The position numbers and the translations under genes were made by a program. The notes under the pieces were generated by a model, which made no database searches, was not told where the DNA came from, and saw only the letters and a list, made by a program, of their open reading frames with translations. A stretch of DNA of 60,371 nucleotides. Source: Seminavis robusta (taxonomy: Eukaryota > Bacillariophyta > Bacillariophyceae > Naviculales > Naviculaceae). This document shows positions 23,110-34,636 of the stretch, in pieces (the first letter of the stretch is position 1; the number at the start of each line of letters is the position of its first letter). The stretch lies in the NCBI GenBank assembly GCA_903772945.1, contig CAICTM010000547.1:1-60371 (forward strand). The letters run 5' to 3'.

Positions 23110-23820
23110 AGTTAGTCTGCTTGCTTCAGATGCAGGATGAGACTGAGGATCGGACTGAAATTGAGAATCCAAAACAGGCGAGGTAGTAGCCAAGATGTTC
23201 TTGTGAGCAGGAAGCCCAACACCATCTTGGCAAAGTAGAAGGTCGCTGTAGCGGTTGGAAAACAGGAGTGATGATGCTGGTCGGTGTTGACTGGGAAGGG
23301 GTTATCATTGTTTCCCCCCCTGCTGTCGACAGCAGCATCGAAGCGTGACTTGAAATAGGGCGTTTCATATTGGTGTTGGTCTTGAGGCGCCACTGCTGTA
23401 CCGGTACCAGGTAGCCACAGAAGGGAACGTGCTTACAGCCCCTTTCCACACACTCTTCTCGAGCAGCGGTCAGTTGTGATGAATGGAGTCGGTTATATCA
23501 CAGTCGTACTAATAGTGTAGTTTTCGTTTTTCAGGGCCGAGTTCCTTGAAGACAGGTACACTTCAATAGTATTCTTTTCCAAAACTTGAAAAGGATCTGA
23601 TGAATCGAATCGAATCCGACTCCGAATACTCCGTCTTTTCCCTCCGAGTTAATACGCCTCTTCAAGGCCGCCAAGAACGACACCGCAACATTGCATTTGT
23701 GTGCTGTTCTGGTTCTTGGGACGAGAGTGCGCAAAAGTCATGCAACCAGAGTGCCCAACATTGCCTGAAATGATGTTTGACAAGCAAGTACGTCTTGCTT
23801 TCGGGGCACTGGTCCCCTAA
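23110..23820. other. intergenic, convergent 3' ends
   Basis: Nothing recognisable. It separates the hydrolase and the receptor, which converge. Confidence 0.5.
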
Positions 23821-26784
23821 CTAGTTGACAATGCCACAGTGTCGACATCGCAGACCGCATCCATCTATCATGGTCATTGCTTCTTCCGGTTTCGCATCAG
23901 TTTCAGGTGCATTCTCGTTGCTCACATCGTCGTCAAGAAAGTGTCTTTCCAAGATACCATTTTCGTCGTCGCCATCCTCGCCCTCCTTGTTTGGAGCATG
24001 TTCCTGGTCCACAACCACGTCCTCATGGAACGATTCGATATCCTCCATTACGGGGACTACATCATTGTTCTTTGCACTGTCGTTGATGCCCGAGCTACAG
24101 GTAGGATTCCTCGTGGTTGTGGCTGTTGTTGTTGTTGTTGTTGTTGTTGTTGTGCCCAACTGCGGCGCATGGGGCATCACTACACTCCCTGACACAATGC
24201 TCGATGGCATTCTCCTGGTGGATGCATAGACACTGGACCGGTTGGCATCGTCGTCATCCGATGACAATAGCTTGGGTATGAAATATATGAATGCCGTGGC
24301 AATAACGTCCACCGACAAGAGAATACTGCGGGACAGTGCAGCCTGCGATTCCCCAATGGAATCTTCCAAAAAGAAGGTGATGACCCGCAATACCACAAAA
24401 AAGAAGTGGGAATAAATCAAAATGGCCAGGGCTTGACTCTCATTGATGCCATGTTGCAACTTTCGCGTTTGAAATGCCAACACGGTTGCCGTCACGAGCA
24501 TGAGGACATGCCAAGTGACACTAATGAACCGCCACGCCTGCGAGTTGGATTCACAATGCGACGTTGTCGTGACAATGGTGGCTCCCCTGTCATTTTGTTG
24601 ATTGGTCAAATGCAATTGGAGTTCCTTATGGGGCGGATCGACTCCCATCCACACACCCAAGAACAGTACGGCAATCATGCACAAGGCCGCCACGATGCGG
24701 ACCAATCGGGTCCGATCCAAAACGACCCGTCGACATTTTCGGGCAGCCCGCATCATGCGTGAAATGGCGGCAATCTTGACGACCAGTGGCACCAATTCCA
24801 ACGTGTACCCGATATTGAACAACCATGCCACGGTGATGCAGGTCCAATTGACCGGTGGAAGGGCTGCCACCAATGCAGCCAATGCGACCAATACCAATCC
24901 AACCAATAGAATACTGACAAATTCGAGTTGCGCATTTTGCATGACACGTCGATGACGTTGTTGATAGACCGCCACAGCCACTCCCACAATGAGCAGTGTG
25001 GAACAAATGCCAAACGACAGTGCCACAATATGAAATGGATGCGCTTGCAGTGTATGGGCAAACTTGGCATTGTTGTTCTCGTCATCGGATGTGAATACCC
25101 GCGGATACGTTCGTGGGACAAATCCTTGCAAGTCGTCCCAGTTTTCCACCACCCACCGACAAGTCGCATGGCGCAAATCATAACTGGGAATGTCATCATA
25201 CTCGGATGCTTCCAACCAGTAATCAAATATTTTGCCCAGTTGAAAATCGGACAGTGTGAATCCCTTGATGAAATCGTACGCCGGCGATTGGGCTGCAAGG
25301 GGTCCATCTTTACTCATATCGTATAACGATCGCGTCAATACTTTTTGCAATGGAAACGACGGTTCGTCACATGCCCCGACGGGATCGCCCAATTGCACAC
25401 TGATCGACTCATTACAGCGTTCGACGGGTGTAATGCGCTGTTCGATGCAATCTTGATTGGCGGGCGGCAAACTGACCCGGAGCAATTCAAAATCGGTTCC
25501 GACCATACTTTGATAGAGGGCTTCGGGAGTCCACCAATGCAAGAGTAAATGGGATTGTGTATCATTGGCGGCGGCCCAAATCTGCGTGAGTTCGCCGTAC
25601 GTGTATTTGATGGGTTCAATAGCAATGTCATTGTAGACCGCTTGTGGTTGGGAGTACGACGACCACCCACACGGATAATCGGCCATGAATCCGTGACACG
25701 TGGTGGGATGGAGGGTGCAATTGTTGGCGTCGGTGAATCGAAAGTAGCCTCGATAGTCATTGGCGTGATGATAGAGGTTGCCCTCTTGGTCGTCCAAAGG
25801 AGGCCGTGTAACGCGATCGTCGGGTGTATCACACTCGTCTTCCGAGACAAGTTGACAATAGTCGTGCCATGTGGTCGGCAACAGAAATGTTTCGGCCATT
25901 TTGTGTCGATTTTCTGGTCCTCGCATTCCCAAATACGTCAACAACGTGGGATCTTTGAGTGCGGTAATCCGAGGAATGAACCAACTCTGTTGTCCCAATG
26001 CACCATTGCCCAACGACGGTTCCACCATGTTGGCCGCCACCAATTCGTCAATCAAGTCGGATTGGCCTTCCCATACTTCTACATTGACGTGGGCGCACGT
26101 CTCTTCTTCTTCATTGGCGCCGCTAGCAGGATGACTGCAATCGCCGTGCCGTTCCGTAGCCCGTTGCAACGCAGACCAATCGTTGGATGTGCCATAGTCC
26201 ATGCGCAATGGATGGTCGTAAAACTGGACCTCCAAGCCAGACATGCCCGTTTCCATACTGGTCGGGACATCCAACAATTCACTCAAGATGATTTGTTGAA
26301 TCCACGATGTGATGAATGCCGATTCCCAATTCTGTGACAAGAATCGGACTTCTTTGTAATATCGTGACAATCGACAATGACCGGCATCCACGGCAGTTGG
26401 TAGAGTGTCTTGGGAATTGCAGACCCTCAGGCGATTCCAGCCCGGCAACATGTTGTACAAACAGCCACCGACTGTGAATGGATTGCTGCAGTACATAATA
26501 TAGGAGGAGGAGTTGGCATCATCATCATCATTGTCACTATCGCTCTGGACAACACACTCGCTATTGGGAGATTGGAAATAGTCTTGACAAAACTGGGTGC
26601 TGTTGCAGGGGACCACCGGACCATCACCAAGGACAGTCAATGGATGAAGAAGCAGCAGTACCTGTAGTAAAAACAACCATGCCCAAGAATAAGTGGGCCT
26701 TGTGGATCTTCTGTGGGCGTACTCGTAGAGATCAACAGTGCCTGATGCCATGTTCTTGGTTTTCTGCTTGCTGCTTGGCTCCAT
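23821..26784 (-). CDS. class C GPCR-like (GABA-B type 7TM) receptor with large ectodomain
   Basis: A single-exon protein of 987 residues; the ATG at 26784 is the first in frame. A hydrophobic segment at ~32-53 (WLFLLQVLLLLHPLTVLG) should be a signal peptide. The ectodomain (~55-580) has many Cys and NxS/T sites; it looks like a periplasmic-binding-protein-type ligand module, but I cannot assign the subfamily. Seven spans follow between ~585 and 835. The strongest family hallmarks are LEFVSILLVGL (TM2), CITVAWLFNIGYTLELVPLVVKI (TM3) and GVWMGVDPPHKELQLHL after TM4, equivalent to the WQAVDP motif of GABA-B receptors. The cytosolic tail is acidic, has a poly-Thr run encoded by an ACA/ACC repeat, and ends in CGLRCRHCG, a possible metal site or lipidation target. 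It probably senses a small ligand and couples to G proteins. A second receptor of this class is at 57751-59700. Confidence 0.85.
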   Translation of the reverse strand: MEPSSKQKTKNMASGTVDLYEYAHRRSTRPTYSWAWLFLLQVLLLLHPLTVLGDGPVVPCNSTQFCQDYFQSPNSECVVQSDSDNDDDDANSSSYIMYCSNPFTVGGCLYNMLPGWNRLRVCNSQDTLPTAVDAGHCRLSRYYKEVRFLSQNWESAFITSWIQQIILSELLDVPTSMETGMSGLEVQFYDHPLRMDYGTSNDWSALQRATERHGDCSHPASGANEEEETCAHVNVEVWEGQSDLIDELVAANMVEPSLGNGALGQQSWFIPRITALKDPTLLTYLGMRGPENRHKMAETFLLPTTWHDYCQLVSEDECDTPDDRVTRPPLDDQEGNLYHHANDYRGYFRFTDANNCTLHPTTCHGFMADYPCGWSSYSQPQAVYNDIAIEPIKYTYGELTQIWAAANDTQSHLLLHWWTPEALYQSMVGTDFELLRVSLPPANQDCIEQRITPVERCNESISVQLGDPVGACDEPSFPLQKVLTRSLYDMSKDGPLAAQSPAYDFIKGFTLSDFQLGKIFDYWLEASEYDDIPSYDLRHATCRWVVENWDDLQGFVPRTYPRVFTSDDENNNAKFAHTLQAHPFHIVALSFGICSTLLIVGVAVAVYQQRHRRVMQNAQLEFVSILLVGLVLVALAALVAALPPVNWTCITVAWLFNIGYTLELVPLVVKIAAISRMMRAARKCRRVVLDRTRLVRIVAALCMIAVLFLGVWMGVDPPHKELQLHLTNQQNDRGATIVTTTSHCESNSQAWRFISVTWHVLMLVTATVLAFQTRKLQHGINESQALAILIYSHFFFVVLRVITFFLEDSIGESQAALSRSILLSVDVIATAFIYFIPKLLSSDDDDANRSSVYASTRRMPSSIVSGSVVMPHAPQLGTTTTTTTTTTATTTRNPTCSSGINDSAKNNDVVPVMEDIESFHEDVVVDQEHAPNKEGEDGDDENGILERHFLDDDVSNENAPETDAKPEEAMTMIDGCGLRCRHCGIVN

Positions 26785-27945
26785 GTTTCTTGTGGCTGTG
26801 CCGTACTCGGTCCAGCAGAAGTATGCAATAAGGAGATGATGCAAAGGACCTTATAATTATTAGCTTGCTTGGGTGCTTGAGCTTCGCTGCTTGGCTTGTT
26901 TCCGAAAAGCAACAATCGTAAACCTCTACAGTCCCACTTCTCTCATGATTACCAGATTTACAATGGTTAGAGAAGTACAAGTAACACTTAAATGATTTTT
27001 GTTTGGAGTGAAAAAGAGAATTATACAGGTGCAAGACTATTAATTAAGACTCACTTTCACCTTATTTCTCAGTGTTTGTGAATGGCTTACAGAAAAAATG
27101 GAACACTTTAACCTTATTTATAAGATTACTTTGTTGACACTCAAAAGTCACTAGCTAGTGATACAGTATCTATCTTATAAACAAGGCCAACGAAATCGCT
27201 GGAACTTGTGCAAAAGAAGTCATTTCATGCCTTGCTTCAAGTGGGAATGTTCAGTTCCCTTGTTTGCCCTAAATCCCACAAAAAGGGAATTCGCTCAACG
27301 TAACGGGGCCTTGCTATGCTACACGTACCGGTAGTACCGGCATCAGATCCTCTGGAGCCATGGAATTCTAGCTAGCCAGCTAGCTAGCTAGCACACCAGC
27401 ACAGCAAGGAAGGGCCAGCCAGCTACTAGCTAGCCCCGAAACTGGATTTGGCCCAGCGCTCAATTTCCTGCACAAACCAGCAGCCGATTTGATGCGCTTC
27501 TTTCGAAACATATGATGGTGGGAAGAAAGGGACAATAGAAACGGAAGAGATGGAGGTGGTGACAAATCAGCAGCCATCCAGTCCCATTTCCCAACAGTCT
27601 TGATTCAAATAAATGTCTCCTCACTCCAGGCGTATTGACTTCCATACCACGCCCAGATTGCTGGCGATACCATAGCTCTGGAACACACCAGCTTGTGGGA
27701 GCGCACGGTTGCAGCTGCAATGTGTTCGAAAAATACCGAACGTGAAAAAAGAGACCATGGCAAAAGACGGAAACAGCAGCCACGAGCCAGACATGTACAT
27801 GTGCAACGAGAGGCTGCGTACTACCAAGTAGCATCACAACCTCTGTAGTACAGTGGCTGCATCCAACCAAACAATCAAGAGAGATCCAGGAAGTACCGGT
27901 AGCATACATCACAAAAGGAAGATGGAAGACTATAAATTTTTTTAT
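26785..27945. other. intergenic with dispersed repeat
   Basis: This lies between the receptor 5' end and the exporter 3' end. It holds a CTAG microsatellite (27367-27394) and the second copy of the 190-bp repeat at 27634-27848. No gene. Confidence 0.55.
27634..27848 (-). repeat. dispersed repeat, copy 2
   Basis: Inverted relative to 18562-18752, slightly longer, with an extra ACATGTACATGT insertion. Confidence 0.75.
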
Positions 27946-30066
27946 CTACATAGGGTTCATGAAGGCAAGCATTCGATCCACTGGACAATTCTCGTCTTCC
28001 TCACTGGTAGTGCAGAATGGCCGGAAGTCATCAAAGCACCAACCCTTGGCACTTAGCCGAGTAATGAAAATGACAAAGCAACCAATGGTGGCAAATGCAA
28101 TGATGGAAGCCAAAATGAAGATCAGCATGGAAGCTTTGCCAGTCCGTTTCACGTAGCCATCGATCTGGCTCTTGCCCAGCCAGGCACCGGCAAACGTGAC
28201 GCAAAAGTAAAAGACGGCATAGCTCCAAGGAACCATACCAGATGTTACAAACATGATGGCAATGCTGCTGCTCGTCACCACAATCATGGTTGAGTTCGTG
28301 GCAGTCGAGACTCGTGGATCGATTCCCATAACTAGCATCATTGGACCCAGCACCATGCCTCCACCAATGCCAATCAAGGCCGCCACAACTCCCGAAAGGA
28401 AGCAAAAGGCACCGTAGTAGCGAATCGATGGGGCATCCCAGACTGGATCTTCTTCTCCAAGGTATGGATAAGCCACGGCGGCTCTTGCCTCTTGATCTTT
28501 CATGAGCCTGCGTCCAAAGTAGGCTGCGAAGCAAAACAGCCACAGGAACTGGATCGAGATCATAACGTAGTACCAGGGAGAGTCACATTGGATGCCAAGA
28601 AGAGACTCCACACCCTTCCCCCCTTGCAGCAAAGTGAGCACAAATAGTCCGATCCAGAGGAGAACAAGTGCACCAATCTTCTCGAGTGGATACTGACGCA
28701 TGTCCTCTTCCAAAAACTGAATGCGGAGCTCGAGGCTATCGTCTTGATCGGTTGTGTCTCTACCAATCTCCTCAACTATCTCACCGTTCATTTGAACAGA
28801 AGACGGGGGAGCTTCTTCGTCGACAGTGGAAATGCTTTCTTCTTCGGCACAACTCTGCTGCTCCTTCGGAGCGTCATTGCTGGCCTCTTCGAGTGCCACA
28901 TCTTCACCCTCCTCGACGACAGGACCCGAAGAATCGGTCTCTTGCGTCGAGAGGACTTCTTTCTTGGCTTGACACTTGGAAGCCTCGAGCTTTTCCTTTT
29001 CGACCTTGCGGGCAGAAAAGTACTTCTTGTACGTTCGGTAGGATGTATACGACAAGACACATGCTGCTGTCAGCAAGTAGAGCCAGTTCGGGAGCACTCG
29101 CTGGACCAACACACCCAGCACGGCACCGGCCATTTGCATGGGACTCATGAAGAGCGCCATGTCGTAGTTGATGACTGGGCGAGTATAGTGTTTGCCACCC
29201 TTTTCCAGGTACTGTTGCGCCTCGGCTTTGGAAAGCTCCTTTTGCTTGGCCAGTGGGCGAGTCCCTTCGAGCACACCTGCCTCGTGACGGATCGTCTCGA
29301 CAGGATGCTTGTTTCGAGAGTTGAGAATGAGACCTGGGATATACAGGAAAGCCAGAGATGTGAGAAGGGCGGCGTTACGGTGGGCGTGGTATGCACTTTT
29401 CAGCTCTTACCTGCGAGAGAAGCCCCAAAGATACTGGCCTGACTGAGCCCGGAAGACTGTTTCGGAGCCAACTGTAGCAGCAGGATCCCAAGAGGAACGT
29501 AGATACCCCCACCACCAACTAGAACGAGTGCAGACGAAAACGATGTTATGAGTGCCAACAGGGAAACCACAGACTTGGGGAAAAACGTTTTCTCGAACTT
29601 ACCTCCACAGGCGATTGCTGTGCGGGCGGGCGCAAGTCGAAGAAACCGACAAAGGCACACAGGAAGACCGGAGTGAGCAGGTGCATTGTATGGCGAAATC
29701 AACTTCCCCGTATCGGTACATCGAACATGTATCGTACTTACCAATTCCGGCGGTGAAGAACCAAACGACAGCTCCAACAAGATCATTCCAGAGATAATGA
29801 TAGTGATCATCGTGATTCTCCGGGTCCGTGTTGTGGGGCTGGAAGAGTCGTCGATCAATGCAAATGTTGTGGTCTTGGTCGGAACTCATGTAACCATCGC
29901 AGGAGAGGCAGTCCTCCACGTAAGATCCTCCACAGTTGGATGGACAATAAAACGTATTTCCTGAGGCAGTGCAGTTCCCAAAGCTGGCGGCAGAGGTGAC
30001 TCCCAGGCTGGTGAGGAGGAGCACGACCAGGACCAGGCGGAGTGGTTTGTTAAGATACAGATTCAT
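27946..30066 (-). CDS. TauE/SafE-family sulfite/anion exporter with a 15-nt microexon
   Basis: Exons 29742-30066, 29603-29617, 29411-29518 and 27946-29333 join to 611 residues. The N terminus has a signal peptide (LVLVVLLLTSLGVTSA), then a Cys-rich luminal stretch (NCTASGNTFYC, CPSNCGG, CLSC). The first family half begins VVWFFTAGI and runs through GVGGGGIYVPLGILLLQLAPK. The second half (from about residue 440) has FLSGVVAALIGIGGGMVLGPMML and STATNSTMIVVTSSSI. A charged cytosolic loop of about 120 residues divides the halves. The family moves sulfite, sulfonates or other small anions across membranes. The microexon supplies AIACG and restores the glycine-rich loop; without it the reading frame stays in phase but the loop is five residues short. 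This exon size is inferred from splice consensus and family fit, not from transcripts. Confidence 0.87.
29603..29617 (-). other. 15-nt microexon of the exporter gene
   Basis: Flanked by GCACAG and GTAAGT. It carries codons for Ile-Ala-Cys-Gly plus split codons at each end, joining TAGI to VGGGGIYVPL in frame. Confidence 0.7.
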
Positions 30067-30725
30067 TCTCGCGATTGAGTTAGTCTATTGTGGAGCGACG
30101 AAGTACGTGTACTCTGCTTGGTTCGAAGTGGTCTACTGTGCTTTTTCCTAGAACTCGTTTTATGACATCCTTATCAACACCTGCAAGAACCTCTGCCGTT
30201 GGTTTGCCCGATGAAGGTACTGGCAATCAAAAAATGGCTATTCGCCGAGCTTCCGTGGGTTTTTTTAGTCCTCTTTATAAGTCCGTCCTTCCGACCCTTC
30301 TCTTGCCCTTTTGAAGCCTTACTGAATCTTGAGGGAAAATAATGACGTGTCCGCAGAAGGTGAGTAAACCCTAAATCCCTCCAACACATGCGCGTATACA
30401 ACAGAGCTCATGCCGATCTCTCATGTCTCACGTGGGAGTTGCTTACCGGTAGGGTGGGGGTTGGGTAAAAGATACACTGTTGTTGATGTCAAGTCGATCC
30501 ACGCCACGCACTTCCTTGGTTCCTCTTGTTTGTGGCTCTTGCTTGGGCGGGCGGAGCCACCGTCTTGGCTGTTTGTGTTGGGCACTTCTAGCGGCTAGCT
30601 AGTGTGTTGATGTGTTGATCGATCGGATCCAGGAGACACCTATCGTACTTCAGAGACAACACTGTCTAGCTATAGTTCAGAAGGGTAGGGTATCCACAGC
30701 AACAATTATAGTCAATTTTCAAAAG
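30067..30725. other. divergent promoter region
   Basis: This is shared upstream space of the exporter (minus) and the rhomboid-like gene (plus). Nothing further recognised. Confidence 0.5.
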
Positions 30726-31820
30726 ATGAACAGAAGAAATCTCCAAAAGCCAAGAGCAAGAGTTGCTTCCATGCGGACGACGATTCTGTGCTGGATTCTT
30801 TGTGTCTCTGTCGTCTCAGCAGATCAACATCGATATCGTTCCCCTCATCCTTTGTTAGTACAAGTAAGAGGAGGAGACAGCAACAACAATAATGAACCAT
30901 ACGAGTTGAATCCCAATTGGCAGAATTATCCTTCCGTCACCACCACTGCTCGATATTCGCCACAAGAAGACAGCGGAGGATACTACTACCCTAGCAGTGG
31001 CAGCAGTAGCCAACAACCGACGCCCACGCTGCTGCAAGATATTGATGACACATACCATCCATCCACTGCTTCTTCTGCTTCTTCTTTTAGTTCCTCCCAA
31101 GCACTCCTCCAACTCCCCCAACTCAACAACTTGTTCAAGTATGACGGCAGCAGTTTTCAAGCCATTGTGGAGAAACTGAAACGACAATTGCGCACTCTTC
31201 AAAAAGCGCATCCCGACTTGTTTGCCGTTTCCACGGCTTCCATCGTCGTGTTTGTAATGTGGCAACTCCCACCGTTTCACGACCTCCTACAGACACATTT
31301 TGTCTGTCGGAAACGACTCCTACAGGCAGGACGGCTTCACGTCTTGTGGTTGTCGGGCATTTCCCACGTGTCGCTCCTCGGATTGATGTTCAATGTCTAC
31401 TCGCTCTGGTCTCTGGGGCCAGCCGTCAAGGAAATACTACAACCATCCAAACGATTTTTGTTATGGCCATTTCTGCTGGGAGCCGCGGGGACGGCGTCGC
31501 TCATTCACGCCGTTGCGAGCAGTCGCGATGGAAGTCTGGGGCTGGCACCCGTCAATGCGGCCTTGTTGGCCGTCCTCGCACGACGGTATCCCCACCGGGA
31601 GATTCGGATGCGGTTGTTTGGTATTGTGCCCATTCAATTGTCGGGGCATTTGCTGCTCCGAATTTTGCTCATTTGGAGTGCCTTGGGATCTCTCGTGTCG
31701 TCGTCCGGCAATACGGCGCATGTGGCACATATGGCGGGATTGTTGTTTGGCATGGCCTATTTCGAACTCTGGCAACGACGACGACAACAACAACAACAAC
31801 AGCGACGTCCCTTTTTCTAG
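30726..31820 (+). CDS. rhomboid-like membrane protein, probably inactive
   Basis: 364 residues from the first ATG in frame; a second Met (MRTTILCWILCVSVV) starts a good signal anchor. Residues 30-130 are Ser/Gln/Tyr-rich. Six membrane spans follow from about residue 170. Rhomboid signatures are present but altered. SHVSLLGLMFNVYSLWSLG matches the TM2 block, though the usual HxxxN His is Leu. The TM4 serine motif GxSG is replaced by GLAPVNAALLA. The TM6 His is kept in HVAHMAGLLFG. Active rhomboids need the Ser-His pair, so proteolysis is unlikely; a pseudoprotease role in membrane-protein trafficking or ER quality control, as in iRhoms and derlins, is an inference. The protein ends in an Arg/Gln run. 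Confidence 0.75.
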   Translation: MNRRNLQKPRARVASMRTTILCWILCVSVVSADQHRYRSPHPLLVQVRGGDSNNNNEPYELNPNWQNYPSVTTTARYSPQEDSGGYYYPSSGSSSQQPTPTLLQDIDDTYHPSTASSASSFSSSQALLQLPQLNNLFKYDGSSFQAIVEKLKRQLRTLQKAHPDLFAVSTASIVVFVMWQLPPFHDLLQTHFVCRKRLLQAGRLHVLWLSGISHVSLLGLMFNVYSLWSLGPAVKEILQPSKRFLLWPFLLGAAGTASLIHAVASSRDGSLGLAPVNAALLAVLARRYPHREIRMRLFGIVPIQLSGHLLLRILLIWSALGSLVSSSGNTAHVAHMAGLLFGMAYFELWQRRRQQQQQQRRPFF

Positions 31821-32273
31821 TCTCTTCAGGACAGTGCCGATCTTTATAGATTTGTACATAAGCCATGACAATAAGCGAATGAGTCGAGTCTACACAAAGA
31901 GGGCAAAAATCTGCGACGGAATCGGTGCATGCTTACTTACGCCCATGCTAGCAAATCCCACCTTTCTCCTTTTAAAATTCTTTGCCTGTGTGTCTCTTGA
32001 TGGATTCGATTCAACGAACCTCTTGAAGATGGATGCGAACGCGGGGCAAAAGCAAGGATGCAGTTTTCTGGTCTTCCACGCACTGTCGTCACCATTTCTT
32101 GTTTGCCACTGTCGATCCTTACTGCTGTCTTGGTCATAATGTATAGTGTGCCTTGGTTGGCATGGGATGGCACTGGATTTCTCCAGCCCCTTCAGAGCAA
32201 TGCACTACCAATGTTTCATGGTTGGTGAATATTTAGTTAGTTAGTTAGTTAACTGGCAATCAAATCATAGTAA
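31821..32273. other. intergenic, convergent 3' ends
   Basis: It holds a (TTAG)n run at 32232-32251 and no gene. Confidence 0.5.
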
Positions 32274-34636
32274 TTATGTCATGCCTTTTGGGCAATTCTC
32301 ACAAGTACAGCCGCATAGATTAGTGTCGTAGCAGACTGAAAGGTTGGTCGTTGGAACGGCATAGGTATTCCCACCAAACATTTTTGTTTCATGTGGCGAC
32401 AGTATGACATTGCATAATCCATCAGGGATACTGCCTGTCAAGGATGTGTTCATGACTACCAGGCTTGTCAAGTTGTCCAACAAAAGCAACTCTGTGGGAA
32501 GGGTCCCAGATAGGTTGGTATCTTGCAGTTCAAGATTCTCAAGACTAGACAACAAACTTATTTCTGTTGCAATAGAGCCTGAGAAAAGGTTGTCATCGAT
32601 ACGCAACTGCTGCAGCTGGGTGAGTTGGGTAAGCACATCTTGTTCTAGCAGTCTGCCTTTTAGTTGGTTGGCACTAATGAGCAGCAGTTGAAGCTCTTGA
32701 AGTAGAGCAGACAGATGAGAAAGTATGAGCATGAGATGAAACTTGCAAATCTGTTGGTATGATATGGCAACTCACGGGACATCTTTGATATCTCTTCTGG
32801 TAGAGCGCCAGTGATGTAGTTCCTTTCCAAGTTCATGTAGATCTGCAAAAAAGTGGTACAACTCAATCCCTTAGTGCGTAGAGGAACCATCACCACACAA
32901 GGTTCATTCATGATAACTTACTAGCTTTGTCAACAATCCCATCTCACTTGGAATTGTGCCATTAAGTTGGAAGTCGTTCAAAATCAGGTTTGTCAGGTTG
33001 GTCAGCTTCCCAATTTCAGCTGTTCAAAGCAGATTTTAAAAAATGTTCAGCAACCAAAAGGCGAACGCAAAGAAACCAAACTACTGGCCCTTACATGGAA
33101 TTGATGTGAACCCTCCAGTTTTTCGATAGCCTAGATTTAGACTGTTCAAACTGTGCAGGTTTCCAACTACCTCAGGGAGGAAAGATTCTGTATCCAACCC
33201 AGGGCACTCTAAGAAACTGAAGGTCTTCAGGTTCGACAATCCAAGAATCTCAGTGGGGATTGACCCTGTGTAGGCAGAAAATATCAAGTGAGTTTAAAAA
33301 AGTCAAGCTGTGGAATTTCTGCAATGATTTGTCCGTTCCCTTGCATACCAGAAAAGTTCGCTCTACCAAATCCCAGAGCTGTCAGTTTCCTTAGGTTGCC
33401 CAGCTGAGTAGGTAAAGTCCCATCAAGCTCCCTACCTGAGATTGAAAGACCCTCCAAGCTTTCTAGCTGACCCAGTTCTGTTGGGAGTGTGCCAGACAAG
33501 CTCGTTGTGCTAAACAACAAGAGCGTCAGCCTTGTCATCAGTCCAACCTCCATTGGTATATTTCCTTTGAGCTGAGGGTTCTGAAATATTGAAAGTGTTT
33601 CCAAGCTATCACGAAGCAGAGCTATTTCTGGTGGTATTGTTCCATCCAAGTTGTTGGCATAGTTGTTGGCATACCCAAATCTCAATGATAGGAGTTTCCC
33701 ATTGTCAGCACAAGCTGCCTCTCCTTTCAACAATTGTAGCTGCTCCCAGCTGCACTCATTGGTGTCCCAATCCAGCCAGCCTTGATTTTTTACCCAGTAG
33801 TCCCCCCGTGTTGAATAATAAAATGTGGCCAGTGCAAACCTTTGCTTCAGTCTCCATACTGGGAGATGTTGCGTATTGTTGGATTTGTTGATATTGCTGC
33901 TTATCCAACGATATGCCTTGGCCTGAGGAGATCTAGGATTTTCCATTGCCCTCAGGGTGTATTCAGGTAGATGTAGTCTTTCTGATAGAAATTGTGGTGC
34001 TTGTGTGATTGATGCTATTGTCCCTGGATTTTCTTGTATTGGAATCACTCCGTTTTGCTGCTTTGCGGGTTGAGTTTGGTTGCTTGATTTTGGAGCAAGA
34101 AGAAATGCCACAAGAATAATTAAAACAAGCACTTGGGCAACCATTGCTTCCAGGGAGAGGAACAAGAATAGTTTCTTCTGCCACAATCTTTTTGCCCTGG
34201 TTGTTATTGGCTCAGCTGTTGGAATCGTTCTATTTTCTAAGTCATCAATTGGGTCAGCGTGAATAAGACCATCTTCACGATCTCTGTCATCTTGAGCTGT
34301 AGGCACCAATTCCAATCCCAGCTCCTCCATCTCAGGGATCCTTGTCGGTCTAATACCAACTACAGAATAGGCCCCAGGTCCATCCTCTCTGGTGCCTCCT
34401 GTCTGGTGCATTGCAGGTGAAGTTAATGTTATTGGTGATGGCTGAGTACCTCGGATAATATCCCTGAGGGTCAGGGGTGATGATACATCGAGAGCATGGC
34501 TATCTGGCAATGTGATTGGATGCTGATTTCCAATAATCACATCAATCTCTTTCTTCTGTTGCTCCCCTTTCTTCTCACCATTGTTGGTTTGTAGTTGACC
34601 ATTGTCATGATGGCTCTGTGTATTCTTTTTCTTCAT
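32274..34636 (-). CDS. membrane LRR protein, paralogue 2 (intact), five exons
   Basis: Exons 33349-34636, 33095-33265, 32922-33019, 32776-32842 and 32274-32695 join to 681 residues. The three middle exons are 171, 98 and 67 nt, exactly as in the paralogues at 18883-21281 and 46919-49387, and use the same donors (GTATGC, GTAAGG, GTAAGT, GTGAGT). The frame continues upstream only from a TTG, so the ATG at 34636 (MKKKNTQ) is taken. A cytosolic tail with GLIHADPIDD and AEPITTRAKR precedes one span at ~157-180. The extracellular part has the RFALATFYYSTRGDYW cap, about 12 LRRs and a Cys-rich end (CGCTCENC). No kinase or other output domain is present, so signalling would need a partner or the N-terminal tail. 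Confidence 0.88.

Noticed and set aside
25549..26337. 262-codon plus ORF opposite the class C receptor
   Set aside because: Shadow of the receptor coding sequence. The minus frame carries the 7TM hallmarks.
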